From: Lagopus muta
Lineage: Eukaryota > Chordata > Aves > Galliformes > Phasianidae
Reading direction: 5' to 3'
NCBI RefSeq assembly: GCF_023343835.1
Contig: NC_064435.1
Location: 73,976,134 to 74,040,133 of the forward strand
Length of the DNA stretch: 64,000 bases
Part shown: positions 1 to 10,881 of the stretch, one piece after another
How positions within the stretch are numbered: position 1 is the stretch's first letter
Layout of the letters: each line of letters starts with the position of its first letter
Notes under the pieces: model-generated
Database searches by the model: none
Seen by the model: the letters and a program-made list of their open reading frames with translations, nothing else
Told to the model about the DNA's origin: nothing
Made by a program: the position numbers and the translations under genes

Positions 1-1624
1 TTTCTTTACCTCTGTTTTTAAAAGTCAGACCAATTATTCTCAGGGTATTCCACCTCCTGATCTGGAAGTCTGGAATGAGGAGCATAATACGATTAAGGTT
101 GAGACCTCTAGAGACCTACTATTCCAATTGGACTGTCACAAGTCCATGGGACCGAGTAGAATCTATCCAACGGTATTGAGGGAGCTGACAGTAGTGATTG
201 CCACGATACTTTCCATCATCTTTCAGTGGTCCTGGTCAACCAGAAAGGTCCTAGAGGATTGGAGGCTTGCCAGTGTGACTTCTGTTTACAAGAAGCATTG
301 TAAAGAGGATTCAGGAAACTACAGGCCTGTCAGCCTGACCTCAGAAAGCATATGGAACATACTGTCTTGAGTGAGATTACACAGCATGTATGGGACAGTG
401 AGGGGATCAAATCCAGCCAGCATGGGCTCATGAAAGCCAGGTCCTGCTTGGCCAATCTGATCTCCTTCTGTGATCAAGTGACCTGCCTGGTGGATGAGGG
501 AAAAACTGTTGATGTAGTCTACTTAGACTTCTGCAAGGCCTTTGACACTGTTTCCCACAGTATTCTCCAAGAAAAGCTGGCAACCCACAATTTGGACGAA
601 TCTGGAGGACCAGACCCAGATATATAGTTTAGATTATAAATCCAGCTGGTGACTGGCCACAAGTAGTCATTCATGGGGGTTGGTACTGGGGTCTGTCCTG
701 TTTAACAGCTTGATTGATGTCCTTGATGAGGGGATTGAGTGCACCTTTGGTAGGTTTGCAGATGGCACCAAGTTGTGACAAAGCATTGATCTGCCAGGGA
801 AGGCCCTTCAGAGGGATCTGGAAAGGTTGATTTCTGGGCTGAGGTTAATGGGAAGCAGTTCAAAAAGATAAAGTGCCAGGTCCTGCACTTTGGCCACAAC
901 AACCTCAGGTATCGTTCAAGAGCTGGGTGTCTAGAAGACTGTGTGGAAGAAATGGACCTGGAGATGTTGCTTGATACCCATCTAAACATGAGCCAGCAGT
1001 GTGCATAGATAGCTAAGAAAACCAATGGAATCCTGGCTTGTATCAGAAATAGTGTTGCATGCAGGAGAGGGGAAGTGATCATCCACCTGTACTCAGCTCT
1101 AGTGAGATCACATCTCATGTACTGTGTTCAGTTTTGGGCCTGTCACTGCAAGAAAGTCACAGAGGCCCTGGAGCATGTCCAGAGAAGGGGAACATAACTG
1201 GTATGGAATCTGGAGCATGCTTCTTACGAGGAGCAGTTGAGGGAACTGGGATTGTTTAGTCTGGAGAAGAGAATGCTTGGGGTAGATCTTATCACTCTCT
1301 ACAGCAACCTAAAAAGAGGTTGTGTTGAGTTGAGGGTCGGCCTCTTCTCTCCCATAACTAGTGATAGGATGAGAGGCAATGGCTTCAAGTTGCACAAAGA
1401 GAGGTTCAGGTTGGATATTAGGAAAAACTATTCTCCAAAAGAGTGGTTAGGTGCTGGAATTAGCTGCCCAGGGAGATGATTCGGTCACTGTCCCTGGAAC
1501 CATAGAAAACTTTTAGGTATGGTACTAAGGAACATAGTTCAGTGGGAAATAAATATTGGTAGTAGGTGGACAGTTGGACTGGAAGATTTTGAAAGTCTTT
1601 TCTAACCTGGTTATTCTATGATTT
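1..1624 (+). mobile_element. CR1 LINE, long decayed copy (ORF2 reverse transcriptase to 3' tail)
   Basis: Translated pieces in shifting frames follow the CR1 ORF2 order. First comes a pre-finger segment with NYRPVSLTS near 320-345. The RT motif YLDFCKAFDTVSH is near 520-560, and the active-site region near 750-770 reads FADG rather than FADD. The thumb and C-terminal part ([11 protein letters not shown]) is near 1240-1270. The element ends in a CR1 3' UTR with a terminal TTCTATGATT near 1613-1624. Numerous stops and frameshifts separate the pieces, so it cannot encode a working enzyme. The left edge may continue outside the window. The CR1 family is certain; the subfamily cannot be assigned without consensus alignments. 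Confidence 0.93.
128..627 (+). pseudogene. CR1 ORF2 reverse-transcriptase fragment, broken
   Basis: Two overlapping frames (128-370 and 352-627) carry consecutive parts of the CR1 reverse transcriptase. The first has GPSRIYPTVLRELT and the NYRPVSLTS block. The second has the conserved block around YLDFCKAFDTVSHSI, which holds the first catalytic aspartate of the RT family. The change of frame near 352-370 shows an indel. The protein would act on its own RNA to prime reverse transcription at nicked DNA, but this copy is dead. Confidence 0.85.
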
Positions 1625-3218
1625 CATTCAAAGAAAAAGTCTTTTCCTTTTTCCAACAATTTACAGTAGTGGGGACCCATGTTTATATATGCAAAAGGAA
1701 ATATTCATGGACCCTAAATGAAAATTCTAGCTTTATACCAAGAAACATCTTTTTTCTTAAGAATTCTTGATATCAGAAAGATTTAATCTCTAATAATATC
1801 TCTTCTTTTGACACAAAATAATAAGAATTTTGATCTTCGATGGAAAATCCTAGCTCTATGTATTTTCCAGCATGTTTCCCTTGATATATCACAATGTACA
1901 CTCAAAGAAAAAAGAAGTAACATAATGGTTGTGCAAAAAAAAATGGTAGAAAACATAAATGGGATAAAGGAAGGTATAAAATCAATCACTGAAAAAACAT
2001 CTGCTTAAGTTAGAAAACTGTGGGAAGCAATCTGAGCAAATGATGAAGGAACAATCGGCATTATGCCTAATTTAATTAAAAAGGAGAATAATCTTTGTCA
2101 TAAGCATATAAATTCTTGCCTAGTGATAATTTCATATTCTGCACACATTTTTCTGGTAAGGCAGCTACTTTATGAACCTGGGATTTTAACATGAATTATC
2201 AAGGAGTATGCTAAAAGAGTCAAGCAGAAAATCCTGAGTCAAACAAGATACCCATACACCTTGCCTCCTTGAGGCATCCCTACACATGGTTAGGAGAGAG
2301 GCTTCTTCCAGACAGTGATGTAGCATTAGAATTGCTTTCTGGAAGAGACTGTCTTTTCAGTGACCAGAAATTTTCCATCATTTTTTAGGTGTTAGGTGAC
2401 TAAATGAAGTGAATAACTCCAACCTGTATGATCTTGAAGGTGCTTGATATGCATTATTGTCTTCTGGATTTGGACTACACATTATTCTGTCTTCAGTAGT
2501 TTTCTTACTGAAAGAAAACAACAAGAAGATAAAGTTATAGATTTTATGTATGTATGCACATACCGAATTTATTTTAGCTATATCATAAGTAGTTGTCAAT
2601 ATTTCAATGATGATCAACAACCATTTCAAGGTGTTCATAAATACCATGGCTCCTCTTTGGGCCCCCCTTTTTACAGGTGATTTATGGAACTTTGAGAAAT
2701 AATAAACCCATGGGCATTTACTAAACTTGTGCACATCCAGAATCTCAAGATGTGCTTGATAATGGCAAATTAAAATATTGTGCTAAGCATTCATCTTGAG
2801 GACAGGTAGCGATAGCAAGGCTCTGGGAATCTACAGCAGTGGAAGATGTGGCTGCAAGACTGTGCATTTCGGTCAGTAAGTGCAAACAGGTTGTAGGTGT
2901 TAGGTGGTGGTCTCTCTTGGCTGACGAAGTCTTTGGCTGCTGGCAAAATCATAGTCCCAGAGAACTGGGAATAAAAGGCTTGATGTGTTCAACCTGTCCT
3001 TCACCTTTGCTGATTTAATGGCTGCTGAAGTTTAGCTTTTCCTTGGAACTAATTGAAAAAATTTAGGGGAAAGAAAGTGCAGGCTTGTATGTGGCTCCCA
3101 AGGAAATCAAACTGAATGCATCTTCACAGGAAGAGCTGAAGCTATAAGAAATGATGACCAAAAATAAATACTGGTTTGTTAAGAATGGTAATACATTGAT
3201 CTGACTTGCTTTAAGAAG
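1625..3218. other. Unassigned AT-rich sequence
   Basis: No gene or recognised repeat. The segment 2800-3060 is somewhat richer in G and C and contains GGGAATAAAAGG followed by a run resembling old LTR or leader sequence, but I could not assign it. Open frames here (68 to 118 residues, on both strands) are low-complexity or overlap each other and look like chance. Confidence 0.5.
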
Positions 3219-3223
3219 GTATG

Positions 3224-3670
3224 TGTATGGGAACTGCTGAGTCACGGCCTGAACCTCTGATTGATCACCTGAGGTGAGCAATGAGTCAGCCAGAGGAGCA
3301 CAGGTGAAGGCAATTCACTTTTTTGCTGGAGAAAACATTGTGTATCAAGTTTGTGGCATACCAGGCAATCAGAAATCTCAGAAACTGGTATCAACGAGTT
3401 GTTCAAAGCCTTACTTCTGGCGGTCTTGTGAGCTCAGGCAAACAGGTGAAGGCAATTCACCTGTGCTGCCAGAAGCTCCTAGACCTATTTAAGAGCTGGC
3501 TACAAGGGGGGGAAAACCTCTTCTGGAGATTTGCTCTGCTGGAGTTTTGCAAGTGAGCTCAGGATACAGGTAAGCTTTCTATCCATTCTCCTTCTGTTAT
3601 CGTAATTTGCTTTGCCAAACTCTCTTGTTTATTTTGTAATTATGACATCTTAATTTTCATTGATTATACA
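3224..3670 (+). mobile_element. Solo LTR of a short ERV family (copy 1), interrupted by a retroposed insert
   Basis: Starts TGTATGGGAACTG and ends TTGATTATACA, the TG...CA ends expected of an LTR. It is flanked by the perfect 5-bp duplication GTATG at 3219-3223 and 3671-3675. The same sequence with the same ends recurs at 40290-40614 and 56307-56599. Without the insert at 3319-3441 and its duplicated target, the LTR is about 305 bp. It has two AP-1-like TGAGTCA motifs in its first 70 bases and a TATTTAAG box near 3487, consistent with U3 promoter sequence. No retroviral internal region lies beside it, so it is a solo LTR left by recombination. A 5-bp TSD would fit an ERVL-type or similar element; the family name is not known to me. 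Strand follows the position of the TATA-like box. Confidence 0.85.
3300..3460 (-). mobile_element. Retroposed small element inside the LTR, with 19-bp TSD
   Basis: The 19-mer ACAGGTGAAGGCAATTCAC is present at 3300-3318 and again at 3442-3460; the two other LTR copies have this site only once. Between them lies a 123-bp insert (3319-3441) that begins with six T on the plus strand, so on the minus strand it ends in an A-tail. A long TSD plus an A-tail is the signature of target-primed reverse transcription by LINE machinery. The 117-bp body is about 97 percent identical by eye to 4599-4717. It does not resemble CR1, tRNA, 5S, 7SK, Y RNA or spliceosomal RNAs as far as I can tell. It may be a small-RNA retrocopy or a short SINE-like unit. 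Confidence 0.7.
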
Positions 3671-3675
3671 GTATG

Positions 3676-4598
3676 TGAAACCAGTATATATAGAGTGCTC
3701 CTATTTCTGCTGTATGACAAATGTATGTTATACTTTTAAAGGATAGCTACTTTATGAATGCAGTCTGAAAGTGTGGTTACATGATTATGTGTATAAGGCC
3801 TTAAGATATTTGTTCAGACTCCCAGGATGTACTTGGTGTTATATTGATACATTAGTACAAAACCTCTGTTTACATTCCCATTTCCTACTGCTCTGTTACA
3901 CTGTGAACAACTCACACTTTCAGATAACCGAAAAAGCATTCTCTTGGATCTTCAGTCTCAGACACCATGTTTCTCTGTATTGAGAAATTCTATATGGCTG
4001 TGGAATGTTACTCTGATTCACACATTAGAGTTTGAGTTCAAAATTGTAAATGAAATTCTCCTTGTCTCCTCCTAAGATATTCTTTCTTCTTTGCTCAGGT
4101 TTTTTGAGCAGTGTTTGTTCCCATTTAATAGCTAGGGTTCAACACAGTATAATCAAGGCTTCTGAAGGTTGTTCAGGGGTACTCCTAATAATAATATCCC
4201 TGTGAAGTATTTATATTTCTAGGAATTTCTCTTACTTCAGTATTAATGCATATATCTGCCTTGAACTGGAGGTTTCAATTATCTAGCCTTTGTCCCAATA
4301 CATTGGCAAACAGCATCCATTTTAAATTTTTAGAGGAGTTCTTTAGAATCATGAAAATATAAAAGCTTTAGATTGGGTTTTTTACTTAATAAATTCCTTA
4401 TTTATTTTTTCCCTTCCCTGAAGGGGATTTTTGTATGAAAGGTATTCTCAGAAAATTTCCATTAGTGTCTTCCTTTTTGGCCGTGTAGATTCTGAAGTAT
4501 ACTTGGAGATGCTATTTGCATTACATACTGCATCTAGAGATGGGACAACAGCAGGTATAAATTGCTGCTTCCCTTTCAATTTTTGACCTTTGCTTATT
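3676..4598. other. Unassigned AT-rich sequence
   Basis: No gene, repeat boundary or regulatory site could be supported. A 70-residue plus-strand frame at 3771-3983 has no recognisable motif. Confidence 0.5.
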
Positions 4599-4717
4599 GC
4601 TGGAGAAAGCATTGTGTATCAAGTTTGTGGTATACCAGGCACCCAGAAATCTCAGAAACTGGTATCAACGAGTTGTTCAAAGCCTTACTTCTGGCGGTCT
4701 TGTGAGCTCAGGCAAAC
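4599..4717 (-). repeat. Second copy of the 117-bp small element
   Basis: Begins GCTGGAGAAAGC and ends GCTCAGGCAAAC. It matches the insert at 3325-3441 except for four or five differences clustered near the middle and left side. Unlike the other copy it has no T-run at its left edge and no visible target-site duplication. It may therefore be the source locus, or an older insertion whose hallmarks have decayed. On the minus strand the segment can form a 7-bp stem, GATACCAG with CTGGTATG in the 3325 copy. Strand is inferred from the A-tail of the 3319 copy. Confidence 0.65.
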
Positions 4718-5594
4718 GGTTTTGTTTGGATCTTATCTGGTTAAAGCAGGCTACTGCTGAACAAAAAGAATGAGCTGAAAGGATTCCAAATGGATGGCAG
4801 AACAAAATGAAGATAAAAGTTAGTTCTTCCTAGACACATCCAAGTTAAATTAAAGACTCTGGAAATGAATGATGGGCAGAACAATGAATCTTTATTTTAT
4901 TCACATAATTTTTCTTACACTAAATTTTCTTTTTCAGTTTCAAACTGCAACCCTCTGCTGTTAGCCATAACCTGCAGCAACCCCTATTATGGCACTGCTT
5001 CAGTTTTTTGTTCAATGTAATGTAATTTAATCTTTCCAACTTCTGATATACTTTTGTACAATAATCTGTAATGGTTTCTTGTTCCAATGAAAATTTAAAC
5101 TTCTGCCAGGGTCCAAGACTTCCTAATGACTTTTCTTTATGGCTTTTATATTTTTATATGTTATTTCCCACATTCATCATCATTTGCTTTGTTATTCCTA
5201 AAAATCCCTTAATCTTCATGAAGCGTTTCTCATCTGTTTTACTACTGCCTTTCTTATGAGTTGCCCAAGATTCTAAACTGAAGTCTGCAGCACTCATTTC
5301 ATTATGTGCAAACAGAGGTTCATGTATCCTTGCAGAAACAACAAATGACTAACTTCTGAGCCTGACTAATATGATCCTATCAATTAGCTGAATTACCTGT
5401 ACTAGTTCTGGTCAGATAAGAAAACTGAAGCTGATGAAGGTTCCTGCAGTTTGCATGTGAAACAATTGATTGCCTTGTCTTCTGCATAGTTCCTAGTTCC
5501 TGCAGGACACTAACCTTTTCCAGTAGCTCAAAGTCAATCATGTGGAGGCTTTGTAGATACTCGGGCAACATTGACAGTTGTGGTTTTGTTCTGC
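4718..5594. other. Unassigned AT-rich sequence
   Basis: No gene or repeat recognised. A 63-residue minus-strand frame at 5380-5571 has no known motif. Confidence 0.5.
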
Positions 5595-5625
5595 TTTTTT
5601 CTTTTTTTTTTTTTTTTTTTTTTTT
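5595..5625. repeat. Poly(T) tract
   Basis: Thirty-one bases, all T except one C at 5601. No adjacent retroposed body was recognised. Confidence 0.95.
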
Positions 5626-8600
5626 CCCTTACCCATGCCCCTGCTAACAAAGATAGATTTCAGAATTAAAATAGTTAACCAACAGCCATATGTTGTTCTC
5701 AGAATTTATTTATTAAAAATACATGTATTTGTTATTAGGAATTACAGAAGTACCCTACTCCAGATTCCCTTTTTAACACATAAAATATGTTAATGGAATT
5801 ATGAAGAACTGAATCTAGAGTTGATATAAAATTTCTTTGATCTAATGACACAGAAAAACAGGTATTCATAAGTAAGATAAAGTGATTGCTGGTAACGTAG
5901 GTTAAGGTTTTTCAAGTTACAGCCTCTGAAAAATATCAATGTGTATTTTGAACTAGATGATAATGTAGGGGATTAAGTTGGTTATATCATTGTAAATGCC
6001 CATTTAAGACTATAGGTACCTCAACTTTTTAAACACATTTGGAAAGGTAATTTGGGTATCTTGATAAGGCATTCTTAAAATCTAGTGCTCTGAAGATCTT
6101 CTATCCCTCCCCCCCCCCAAAAAAAAGTGCATATTTTTTGCCTGGGAATATGTTTTTACTGAGGGTGTAAGAAGGCAGAGAGATAACAAAGGGTTTCTTA
6201 TTCAGTGCTTTCTATTAGATGTATGCTGAAAAGGACAGCTTTCTTCAATCAAAAATAATTTCCTAAGTCTTAACAGGTAAGTAGGTATTTATTTCTACTT
6301 TGAGCTCACATCCAATCTCTTTCATTCATATCATATTACGTAGCATGCATCATTCTCACTAGCCTACCTTTCCTCCTTTGTTGATGTTAGTAACGGAAGA
6401 AAAACATGAAACAATAGCATCATAATTTCTAGCCCCCCTAAATGTGTACTTTTGATGACACTTCTCATGTGAAAATAAATGTGCACACAACACAGCTAAC
6501 ATGTCAGTGTGTCCTATCAGTGCTACGTCTGGAGTTGCAGATTCATGGAGAAGCTGCAGCTGGAAGAGCCAACCTGAAATGCAGCGTGATGTGCTCTCCC
6601 GTGCACAATCTAGTAAATTTGGGAATGTCCATTTTTAAACAGAAATCAGTGTAACTTTCAGTCTGGTAACATGTTTCCACTAATTCAGCTAAGGCTGAAT
6701 TTTTTTTTTTTACACTATGTAAGATTAGAATTCAAATATTCCTACTTTAATGTTATACTGAACTCCACTGCTACTTCTTATGTGCCTTCATTCACAATCC
6801 TTTGGATTTTGAGAAATCTCAATATGCCAGCATAAAATATGCAATAAGGATTTCCTAAAAGAATTATCACACTGCTATAATTTTTTTGACAGTTAGAAGA
6901 AAGTGAAGAAATACACAATTCTGGTGCAAAATTAGACACCTTTACAAAACATGATTTGTTAGATCATATTAAAAAATATTACCATGGGATTACTGTGAAT
7001 ATAATTGTATTTGAGCTTTTTTCTTTCTACATTCTGAATAATATTATCCACTTGCAAGCAGAAGGTTTCCCGTCTGGTGAAGTAAGAACCCTGATAGATT
7101 TAAAATATGTATATTTCATCTTTTTTTGCTTGTAATATATTCTTAATTGAAAGAAATATTTAGGAAGACATGATCCCTTACACACCAAAATCAGAACCTA
7201 TAACCAACTAATAAATATAATTAGTGCTGTCTTTTTGTCCTTTCCCAGACAGCGCTGAAGAACCTATCCCATCAATTCAGATTGCCTAATTGCAGTATGT
7301 GTTGTGTGATGCACAACAGAAGGATAAATATTTGACTTTACATATAACTTTCTATTCATTAGAAAGCTGTGTGAAGGAAAAAAGTAGTCTGCTTGTAAGA
7401 CAGCAGTTTCTGTTGCTGAATAGGCTGACAATGCTTCTGAACTAAGGTAAAATTGTGGTTGATGACTTCATTCCTAGATATAATTAATGGTGGTAATGAA
7501 TGCAGAGGACATGATTGTATAAGAGATTGTTTTGGCTAACATTTGCTCTAGGGAGTTGTTCACCTACTGTATAATTTCTTCTGGAAAAGATTCCTGGGAA
7601 AGAGAAATACAATTTTTTCTTGAGGTAAGCATTCTGGTCTGCAGAAAAATGCTGTGGCTGGTTTACCAGAAGTGAATTTAGATGTCATGATCCTAAGTTT
7701 AGCAGATTTTAACTGTTATATGCTGTCCCTTGGCAAACAATGTAGATGATAACTGAAAGTAAGATCGGTAGTGAGTTAGGGGTTCTATGAAGCCTGAAAG
7801 TCCAACCCAGCAAAATGCCAGAGAATGCCTCAGCAGACAGAGGTATATGTTAAAATATGAGCTAAAAAACATATTATTGTTGTTTTCCTACTCAGGGTTA
7901 AGTTAATGTCTTTTAACATTTGTAGTTTTCTTAGGTCTTCACTCTGTAGATCATTCTGTAGCAGATTCCTCTACTTCAGGCATAGATCCTTGCCATTATT
8001 AGATCTCCCTTGTGAGCGCCTCTAAACCCAACTTTGAACATGTACAGGTTTGCTTGGTTTCCAAAATTCCCTTCAACTCGTATGTGATGAAACTAATACT
8101 TCCAACTTCATCTTCCTCTGTGAAAAAGACCTGATATCTGTGGTTTTACATTCTGTACCTCAAAGCCCTTCTGTAGCACAGCCACTGCTTTGTCAAGTGT
8201 GAGGCCCAGGATGATGTCTGGCCACAGCATCAAGGGAAAAATAAAAATAAAAAGAAATAGCATAAATGTGCTTCTCTTTTCAGAGTGCATCAGTAAGCTA
8301 CTTTTTCAAGTCTTGACCATAGTAAGGAGAGAAAAAAAAAAAAAGAAAAATTAAATCACAAAAGTAAATGTTAATAGGAATTGATCTGAACTAGCATTTT
8401 TTTAAACATACCATATTTAAAATCTTCTTTTGGAAGAAAACAAAGAAAATTGTTTAGCTGTATTTGTGTGGGTGGATGTATGGGCTCACTTAAGGAAATT
8501 AGCCTTTAGAAGCTGTATTCTTTCTGGCATTCAGACTCCGTGACTAAGCAAAACAGAATATGTATGTCTTTATGCATGATAGCATAAGCAGTTTGATTAC

Positions 8601-9530
8601 AAGGCATACACTACTGTAATCTTCTGGGGTGATATGACTATGTCTAACAAACTATACAAGTTAACTCAACACAACTTGTAATAATAAGAAAATCTAACCT
8701 AGACAGCTGGAATTTTTTTTTTTCTAAGTTCAGGTTTTTCACTATCTATCTGAAAAGTATTATATATCATTGCAGTAAAATAGACACATTAGTGCCAGAT
8801 CTGACTCATTTTATCTATTTTACTGTGAGATTATATCCAAGGTATTAAGACAATTGGGAAGATATAACAAAACAAAACTTATTAGAAAACTATTTCAAAT
8901 AGCTTGGATGTACTTACTTTGTCAGATCAAATCTTAATGAGAAGAGCCAAGTGAACCTTAACTAGTTAAGTTTAAGATATTACTACTATAGGAGAAATAA
9001 ACAGGAAAGAAGGGAAGGGTGTAGATAGCAAAGACACAGCCCAAAAGGAAAATCTTAGTTATCTGGTTGTGTGTGGTTGGTTTTGGTTTTGGTTTTTGAT
9101 TGGTTCGTTTTTGCTATTTCAAGCCTTCACAAGTCAATATGAGAAGAAAATCTGGCAACCTTCCCAAACTTGGTAGACATAAAGGGAATCTGCAAGGGCA
9201 GTGACTGTAGACACCCAGAGTGAAGTATAGGTCCATTGTCAAATTAAGTAAACTTGATCATAAGGGAAATGTGTATCATAACCCTAAAGGCTGAAAGTGA
9301 ATAAAGGCATTATCACGGTGTAGTGAAAGTTAATACTTACCTGCAGCTATCAAAGAAGATACAGACATTTTAACCTGTTACTTGTAGGTATTATTTATCC
9401 TGAATGATTAATAAGGGGGGTGGGTTTTGTCTTAACTGGGGGAAATGATTTTTGCTGTACCTTAAGAAGAATCCTAAGAAATAAAGGATTCTTAATCATT
9501 GGAGAAGATTTGCCTACTGTCACTTACCTA
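5626..9530. other. Long unassigned AT-rich stretch
   Basis: Mostly unique AT-rich sequence. It holds a C/A homopolymer junction near 6107-6126, a moderately GC-rich patch at 6510-6620 and a poly(A) tract near 8332-8344. A minus-strand frame at 8108-8290 is listed separately. No transposable element boundary was found. Confidence 0.5.
8108..8290 (-). other. Exon-like open frame of unknown identity
   Basis: This 60-residue frame contains DIILGLTLDKAVAVLQKGFE, which has a more protein-like composition than the other short frames here. On the minus strand it is preceded by a pyrimidine-rich run and CAG at 8218-8220. A GAG|GTACAG donor-like site falls at 8153-8161, which would define a 59-bp internal exon at 8159-8217. 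The phrase AVAVLQK is reminiscent of short stretches in unrelated proteins, but I could not place it. It may be chance or a relic of a retrocopied gene. Identity is not claimed. Confidence 0.15.
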
Positions 9531-9607
9531 TGCTTTAGCACGAGTGTCTAGCCTTTTGGCTTGTCTGGACCACACTGAATCAATAAGAATTATCTTGGGC
9601 TGCATAA

Positions 9608-10096
9608 ACAAAAGTCACTCCAAAAGTAATGCCTCCTATTCACAGAGAGCACAATAATACTATTTGATAGAACAAATTCTCATCTAACTATAAAACACTA
9701 TTTTTTTCCAACATAATCATCACCATTAGCTATGAATCTTCATCAGAAATGAGCAGGAGCCTGCATGCCATGGTCATAAAAATATGCACTAACAGAGGTG
9801 ACCCACTGTCTCATTGTGCTCACATCCACTGTTTGATCTCTATAAACATTCATCAAATGTCAGTGAATGTCGATAGGTGCCATTTTTTTCCCCATGGGGG
9901 AATTCAGTTGTATCACATTGCTTCATATGCACTTCCATGTTGACACCATTCTCTCAGATTGCCCCTCTGCTGCCATCTGTCACACTGCAAGAAAATGTGA
10001 TGGAATATTGGTAGGTAGGTTCACCCTGTGCTGTCATTCACCAACACTGTGGGCCAGTATAATGAAATGGGGCACTACAGTTGGAGCAGCCTTCAT
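9608..10096 (-). mobile_element. Embedded internally deleted mariner (Galluhop-like), copy 1
   Basis: The left terminal repeat contains CTCCAAAAGTAATGCCTCC near 9617-9635. The right end carries a degenerate inverse (GTTGGAGCAGCC near 10080-10091). At roughly 490 bp it is much shorter than a full mariner of about 1.3 kb, so it is internally deleted. It sits at the same point in the hAT element as in the copy at 50126-50724. Strand is taken from the host element and is uncertain. Confidence 0.7.
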
Positions 10097-10164
10097 AAAA
10101 TATATTAATGCATGTAAGTAATGATTTTTATTTAAAAAAAAAAAAAGAAAAAAAAAAACGAGTG

Positions 10165-10467
10165 GGGTATGTGACCTTGTTTTTGTGAAAATAATGCATC
10201 AGTATCTGTTTTAATGTCAGTGGTTGCAATTCTCAGTGAGTTCTCAAAGTGTTCATCAGAGACTTATGATGAAACTTCACTCTTCCTGTGCTTCATCCTT
10301 GAAAACAGTTGTTCACAATTGTGTGTTCTGCCAAAATGTGATAACATGAATAAGGTGTGACTGTGAAGTGAGGAATGTTTTTCTCTAGTTAGAGAGGGCT
10401 TATAAAAGTGAAGAGACACAGTCAGATTTTTGAGTTGAATGTCTAATTGCAACTCTATACACTCCAT
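10165..10467 (-). pseudogene. hAT transposase C-terminal remnant, copy 1
   Basis: Minus-strand translation gives NCEQLFSRMKHRKSEVSS, then after a stop DEHFENSLRIATTDIKTD near 10200-10265. The pattern CEQLFS...K...DEHL..LRIATT is the conserved end of Charlie-type hAT transposases, which cut and paste elements with 8-bp target duplications. Only this C-terminal piece survives and it is interrupted by stops, so it is non-functional. Confidence 0.7.
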
Positions 10468-10881
10468 TTGAAAATTCTGAGGGAATGTATGGCTGGCTAA
10501 TTGTTATTTTGTTTGTTTGGTTTCTTTGCTGTTAACAGGACATTTTTTAGCCTATTAATCAAAATGCACACAGTTATTTGCTATAACTTGAGTCAGCACT
10601 GCACTATGCTCTCCCTGAGCCCTGATTGCAGCTCAGACACCATTAATAGCACACCAGTGTTTGGCTGTTGCTGAGTGATGGGTGCACTCCTGGGGTGGCG
10701 ACACAACAGCAACAGGAAGCTGGGGCAGTGGACATACTGCTGTGCCAGCTGTGCCAAGCCGCATGCAGACTGCAGGTTGGCCATGCATGAATTACGCTGA
10801 AGTGATGAGCTCTACTGTTGTGGTAAGTAATGTAAGTTTATGGAGAATATAATTGACCAAGGAACAACTTAATATGCAGGT

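Larger units (their letters stand above)
9539..10789 (-). mobile_element. hAT (Charlie-type) element with an embedded mariner, copy 1
   Basis: The left end (CACGAGTGTCTAGCC then TTTTGGCTTGTCTGG) is a decayed Charlie-type terminal repeat. The right end (GCAGGTTGGCCATGCATG) is its degraded inverted counterpart. Mariner sequence occupies about 9608-10096 and hAT sequence follows to the right. The minus-strand frame at 10264-10467 includes NCEQLFSRMKHRKSEVSS, resembling the C-terminal dimerisation region of hAT transposases. The arrangement matches what is known in chicken as Charlie-Galluhop. The flanking 8-mers (TGCTTTAG and AATTACGC) do not match, so the TSD has decayed or an end is misplaced. 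Strand follows the transposase remnant. Confidence 0.8.

Noticed and set aside
702-1118. 138-residue minus-strand frame
   Set aside because: Antisense shadow of the CR1 ORF2 on the plus strand.
3274-3556. Plus-strand frames of 72-77 residues across the interrupted LTR
   Set aside because: They run over the LTR/insert junction and follow no known protein; frame openness is incidental.
4599-4717. tRNA-derived SINE, because GTTCAAAGC resembles a pol III B box
   Set aside because: No A box at suitable spacing, and the A-tail implies the opposite strand.
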